This document shows positions 60,923 through 64,000 of a DNA stretch of 64,000 bases, piece by piece. The position numbers and the translations under genes were made by a program. The notes below the pieces were generated by a model. That model did no database searches. It was not told the origin of the DNA and worked only from the letters and a program-made list of their open reading frames with translations. Source of the stretch: Gracilimonas sp965227215 (GTDB taxonomy: Bacteria; Bacteroidota; Rhodothermia; Balneolales; Balneolaceae); the NCBI GenBank assembly GCA_965227215.1, contig OZ245729.1:434001-498000 (forward strand). The letters run 5' to 3'. Positions within the stretch are counted from its first letter, which is position 1; every line of letters begins with the position of its first letter.

Positions 60923-62752
60923 TTACTCCACGGGAAGTCCTTCCATCTTCATAATCTTAAGGGCGTTTGTAGTGGGGCATGGTCCCTCTTTTATTTTATA
61001 CCCGAAGCTCATTTTTCCGTTTTCAATGGTTTCTGCAAAATGCCGGTTACTGAGTTCCGGTATCTCTTTTTCGAGAGTAGCTAATTCCAGATCATGGGTA
61101 GAAACCAGGCCAATTCCGTGCTTTCCGGCAATTTCTTTAAGAAAAGCGGTACTTCCCTGAAATCGCTCCCGGTTATTGGTTCCTTTAAATATCTCATCCA
61201 CAAAAAAGAACAGCGGCAGCTTATCCACTTCCCCGAGTTTATTCAATAAAGTACGTAGCCGCCTCACCTCTGCATAAAAATGGGATAACCCTCCCTCCAG
61301 CGAATCTTTCACATTAATACTGGTGAACACGCGGAACAAGTTGGTCTTCAACGAAGCTGCGTTGACCGGAGCACCGGCGTAAGCAAGGCATAGATTAATC
61401 CCAACCGTTCTGAGAAAAGTACTTTTACCCGCCATATTGGAACCGGTAATCAGAAACAGATCTTTACCCTCTTCCACTTTAAAATCATTCGTTACTTTTT
61501 GATGAGCCGGAATTAAGGGGTGCCCCATCTCTTTGGCTTTAAATAAAGTCTTTGAATCGTCAGTGAGCTCAGGAAAGGTATATTCAGGATGCAAAGCCCC
61601 AAAGTTGGCCAAAGAGTTAAGTGCTTCAAGTTCATAGAAGGTTTCAAGCCATGTAGTAAGCCTCGGTTCCAACTCTTTTTTCAGTTTTTCCAGCTTCATG
61701 GAATAATACATATCCCAGGGAAGAACCAAGTTTACCAGTGGCCATAACACCTGGTTGGCTTGAAGAGAAGCTGCTCCAATCAGCTTTTTGACTTTTTTCA
61801 GATAAACCGAAGGCCGGGTTTCTGCCAATTGGTACACTTCTAAAAACTTCCGCAAGTTTGCTCTATTTGAGACTTTGAAATCTTCCACGTGCGCCAACAA
61901 TTCACGGAGACGCCCCAGCATCTTTTCCATTTGGTAAGCGGCCTCAAATAATCCGGCGATCTTATCACTGTTGATTTTGTAGTAACTCAGATAAACAAGC
62001 AAAGAAGACAGCGGAACAAGTACCGGCATCATTCCCACCCAGGCTAAAGCAGCCGTTGTTAAGGTGGTAACAGACAATAGCGAAAGGACCAACAAAGGGA
62101 GCTTATATCCGGTACGCTCCGGTTGGCGAAGCCAGCTAAGCATTTGTTCTTCCGTCCAGTCTTTTTCAGAAGTATGACTTTGCGTATATCTCCCGATCAC
62201 AGATAATTTATCCCTGAATGCCTGCAAGGGTATTAACTCTCGAATCAGTTTTTGCCGCGGAAGTATGTCCTTCTCAGCCGGAACTTCATTCATTAACCAG
62301 CTTAGCAGCTTCTCAGAACCGCCGTCGTACAGTGATGTATCCAACAGGTGATGAAGGGAGTATTTTCCAACTATATCGAGATCGTTTGCAAAAGGGTGAT
62401 CTTTCAGGTCCCCTTTAAAATGTCTTTCCGGAATTTCAGCCCACTGTAACTCCAGCCGTGCAATATGTTGTTGCTTGATCTCTTTCATGTACCCGAGCTT
62501 CTCAATAGCTTTGTGCACTTTCTGATGGCGATCGGCCAGGTAGATAAAACCGGTAATTCCTGCCAGCAGTCCGAATACATATACATAGTCGTTAATTACC
62601 CCCGAGGTGAAATATCCAAAGGCCAAAATGGTAAAGAACGTTATCCCTCTGCCCCAAGAAAATCGCCGACTGATCTCTTCCAGCTGCTTAGTTCTACGGG
62701 CAATTTTCTCACAAAATCGTTGCAGCTTTTCTATTTGCTTTGTCCTGCTCAT
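60923..62752 (-). CDS. Membrane-anchored MutS-family (MutS domain V) ATPase
   Basis: Start at ATG 62752 (an earlier TTG at 62758 is less likely), 609 residues. An N-terminal part has two membrane helices (ITFFTILAFGYFTSGVI and VFGLLAGITGFIYLA); a second pair is at about 220-260 (LPLLVLSLLSVTTLTTAALAWV, MPVLVPLSSLLVYLSYY). A helical lever region follows and then a MutS-type ATPase: Walker A GSNMAGKST (437-445), the Walker B-like FFFVDEIFKGTN, and STHDLELATLE. There is no mismatch-recognition domain. It is likely a membrane ATPase of unknown role, not mismatch repair. Confidence 0.85.
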   Translation of the reverse strand: MSRTKQIEKLQRFCEKIARRTKQLEEISRRFSWGRGITFFTILAFGYFTSGVINDYVYVFGLLAGITGFIYLADRHQKVHKAIEKLGYMKEIKQQHIARLELQWAEIPERHFKGDLKDHPFANDLDIVGKYSLHHLLDTSLYDGGSEKLLSWLMNEVPAEKDILPRQKLIRELIPLQAFRDKLSVIGRYTQSHTSEKDWTEEQMLSWLRQPERTGYKLPLLVLSLLSVTTLTTAALAWVGMMPVLVPLSSLLVYLSYYKINSDKIAGLFEAAYQMEKMLGRLRELLAHVEDFKVSNRANLRKFLEVYQLAETRPSVYLKKVKKLIGAASLQANQVLWPLVNLVLPWDMYYSMKLEKLKKELEPRLTTWLETFYELEALNSLANFGALHPEYTFPELTDDSKTLFKAKEMGHPLIPAHQKVTNDFKVEEGKDLFLITGSNMAGKSTFLRTVGINLCLAYAGAPVNAASLKTNLFRVFTSINVKDSLEGGLSHFYAEVRRLRTLLNKLGEVDKLPLFFFVDEIFKGTNNRERFQGSTAFLKEIAGKHGIGLVSTHDLELATLEKEIPELSNRHFAETIENGKMSFGYKIKEGPCPTTNALKIMKMEGLPVE

Positions 62753-62888
62753 AATCAATTACATGGGTTAGACTGTATGTTCAGTCTTTGAAGTGGAGTG
62801 AGGATAAAAAAAGAATCACCCAAATACTTCCCTCACTTTCAGTACAGCTAAACAATTGGTAATATCCAACCGAATTAAATAAAAGGAT

Positions 62889-63464
62889 ATGGATTATTTC
62901 GCACACGAAACGGCTGTAATTGATGATGGCGCTGTCATCGGAAAGGGAACCAAAATTTGGCATTTCACCCACGTGATGCCTGATTCTGAGCTTGGAGAAA
63001 ATTGTAACCTTGGCCAGAATGTAGTGATATCTCCTAAGGTGAAGCTTGGCCGCAATGTTAAGGTTCAGAACAATGTGTCTATTTATACCGGGGTAATTTG
63101 TGAAGATGATGTATTCCTCGGGCCTTCCATGGTTTTTACCAATATTGTGAATCCCAGAAGCGCTGTTGTTCGCCGGGATGAATACGTGGAAACACTTGTC
63201 CGGAAGGGAGCTTCCATCGGAGCCAATGCTACCGTTATCTGTGGAAATGAGCTGGGGCAGTTTTGCTTAATTGGCGCCGGAGCAGTGATTACGAAACCGG
63301 TACCTCCCTATGCCTTAATGGTTGGAAATCCAGCCAAACAAATCGGGTGGGTCAGTGAATACGGGCACAGGTTGGAGTTTGGTGATGATGGCAGAGCCAT
63401 CTGTCCGGAGTCCGGAGATTCATATAAGCTACAGGGCGGAGAAGTAAGTAAAGTTGAAGATTAG
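62889..63464 (+). CDS. Sugar N-acetyltransferase of the WbpD/WlbB type (left-handed beta-helix)
   Basis: The 191-residue enzyme has hexapeptide repeats (AVIDDGAVIGKGTKIWHFTHVM... GENCNLGQNVVISPKVKLGRNVKVQNNVSIYTGV) and the tail MVGNPAKQIGWVSEYGHRLEF, characteristic of the transferases acting on UDP-3-amino-GlcNAc-uronate and related sugars for O-antigen. It has a plain ATG with AAAAGGAT before it. It ends overlapping the convergent Smr gene by 4 bases. No other surface-sugar genes are next to it. Confidence 0.87.
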   Translation: MDYFAHETAVIDDGAVIGKGTKIWHFTHVMPDSELGENCNLGQNVVISPKVKLGRNVKVQNNVSIYTGVICEDDVFLGPSMVFTNIVNPRSAVVRRDEYVETLVRKGASIGANATVICGNELGQFCLIGAGAVITKPVPPYALMVGNPAKQIGWVSEYGHRLEFGDDGRAICPESGDSYKLQGGEVSKVED

Positions 63465-63736
63465 TTTGTTGTGAGTTCAGCTATCGTTGCGCCCCAGCCA
63501 CTTCTGTCGCTGGCCAGGCTGTATGATTTCACGTGCGGATTTCGATCCAGTAAACTATGCACGGTTCTTCTCAAAACTCCTTTCCCCTTTCCATGGATAA
63601 TCCGGATTGAATAAATCTCTTTTTCCCGGCAGGCATCTATATAGTCAGGAATTAAATCTCCCAGTTCTTTTGGGTTGAAGAGATGCAGGTCAAGAACTCC
63701 GTTGATCGGTATTTCTATTGGGTCGGGTTCGTTCAT
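63461..63736 (-). CDS. Smr-domain protein
   Basis: The 91-residue protein has the Smr nuclease-like motifs GVLDLHLFNPKEL (D-L-H) and RIIHGKGKGVLRRTVHSLL (HGxGxGxLR) and SDRSGWGATIAEL, making it a stand-alone Smr domain. It may nick branched or mismatched DNA or act on RNA. Its ATG lies at the edge of a degenerate repeat tract (63737-63814): the first codons read ATGAACGAACCC. Confidence 0.85.
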   Translation of the reverse strand: MNEPDPIEIPINGVLDLHLFNPKELGDLIPDYIDACREKEIYSIRIIHGKGKGVLRRTVHSLLDRNPHVKSYSLASDRSGWGATIAELTTN

Positions 63737-63814
63737 TCGTTCATTCGTTATTCGTTATTCGTTGGTCACTCGTTACTCATCACTCGTCACTCATCACTCA
63801 TCACTCATCACTCA
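63737..63814. repeat. Degenerate heptanucleotide tandem repeat
   Basis: The tract is built of 7-mers: about four copies of TCACTCA, with related ATTCGTT units at the left end and TCATTCA at the right. It lies between the Smr gene start and the Dabb gene stop, and runs into both. No spacer structure of a CRISPR is seen: unit length and sequence vary. Confidence 0.8.
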
Positions 63815-64000
63815 TCATTCATAAACATAATCCACTACTTTTCTTTCTTTGGCTACTTTTTTGATAAAGTCTACCACTTTTTGGTGGTCGGGGTGAACCG
63901 CATAGGCTTTCAGGTCCTCTTGGGATGCACATTCCGTAATTAGAACCACATCACAAATAGCTTCATCGGTTCCTTCTAAAATATTAATGCCCACTTCCGC
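63815..64000 (-). CDS. Dabb (stress-responsive alpha/beta-barrel) protein, cut by window edge
   Basis: I read this open-ended frame directly: the final 61 residues plus a stop (TGA at 63815-63817) are in the window and the N-terminus lies beyond 64000. The piece EGTDEAICDVVLITECASQEDLKAYAVHPDHQKVVDFIKKVAKERKVVDYVYE matches the Dabb domain, whose HPxHxxVxxF motif is visible. The family has roles in stress response or polyketide chemistry; function here is unknown. Its 3' end lies in the repeat tract. Confidence 0.75.
   Translation of the reverse strand, partial: AEVGINILEGTDEAICDVVLITECASQEDLKAYAVHPDHQKVVDFIKKVAKERKVVDYVYE

Noticed and set aside
63737..63814. CRISPR array
   Set aside because: The tract has 7-base units without unique spacers or repeat lengths typical of CRISPR.

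Overview
The window is a chromosomal segment from a Gram-negative bacterium. It most resembles the Balneolota/Rhodothermota branch next to Bacteroidota. The evidence is a set of proteins typical of that branch: a type IX secretion 'plug' (DUF5103) lipoprotein, a DUF5683 protein, a peptidase-MA/TolB-propeller/BamA-barrel fusion, a very long TamB and an ATP synthase operon without atpD/atpC. Species cannot be read from the sequence. Most genes are housekeeping and tightly packed, many overlapping by 1-8 bases.

Layout. 1-3.4 kb (minus): a Wzi-like outer-membrane protein cut by the window edge, an MlaC-like protein and a TolC-family gene split by a one-base frameshift. 3.4-13.3 kb (minus): guaB, a glycosyltransferase, an M23 peptidase plus bactofilin pair, AtpZ- and AtpI-like proteins, atpB-E-F-H-A-G, tRNA-Ser(UGA) and a terminator. 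13.3-18.8 kb: two unknown genes, folD, a sigma-54 response regulator, a PBP4-type DacB and a PTS EIIA protein. 18.75-19.58 kb: a gene-poor gap with two opposed strand-specific terminators. 19.6-23.8 kb (plus): ccmB, a four-helix-bundle gene remnant, holB-like, dapF and the DUF5103 lipoprotein. 23.8-37.3 kb (minus): protease/barrel fusion, RNase R, TamB, AroB, AroK and a NFACT/RqcH-like protein. 37.3-44 kb: an unknown gene, a repeat-rich spacer, 3-hydroxyacyl-CoA dehydrogenase, DUF5683 and ccmC-D-E-F. 44-50.8 kb: PH/SHOCT protein, DPP-IV peptidase, MFS transporter, dut, DUF3108, ArsC/Spx-like protein and a lipoprotein.

50.8-53.9 kb is the accessory part. An A+T-rich two-gene unit and two type II toxin-antitoxin modules lie between quasi-palindromic sites. 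The best of these (52285-52412) looks like an integron attC recombination site. No integrase gene is in the window, so this resembles an attC cluster without integrase. 53.9-64 kb returns to core genes: DUF1428, a membrane protein, a catalytically degenerate M1-peptidase relative, a HisN-like phosphatase, a YceI/porin/YceI group, a membrane-anchored MutS-family ATPase, a sugar N-acetyltransferase, an Smr-domain protein and a Dabb protein cut by the right edge.

Functional links. The atp genes build most of F1Fo but need beta and epsilon from elsewhere. The ccm genes form a cytochrome c maturation system I in two places, with a CXXXY-type CcmE and no CcmH in view. Several spacers hold short hairpin repeats and degenerate oligonucleotide arrays, some of which run into coding ends or starts.
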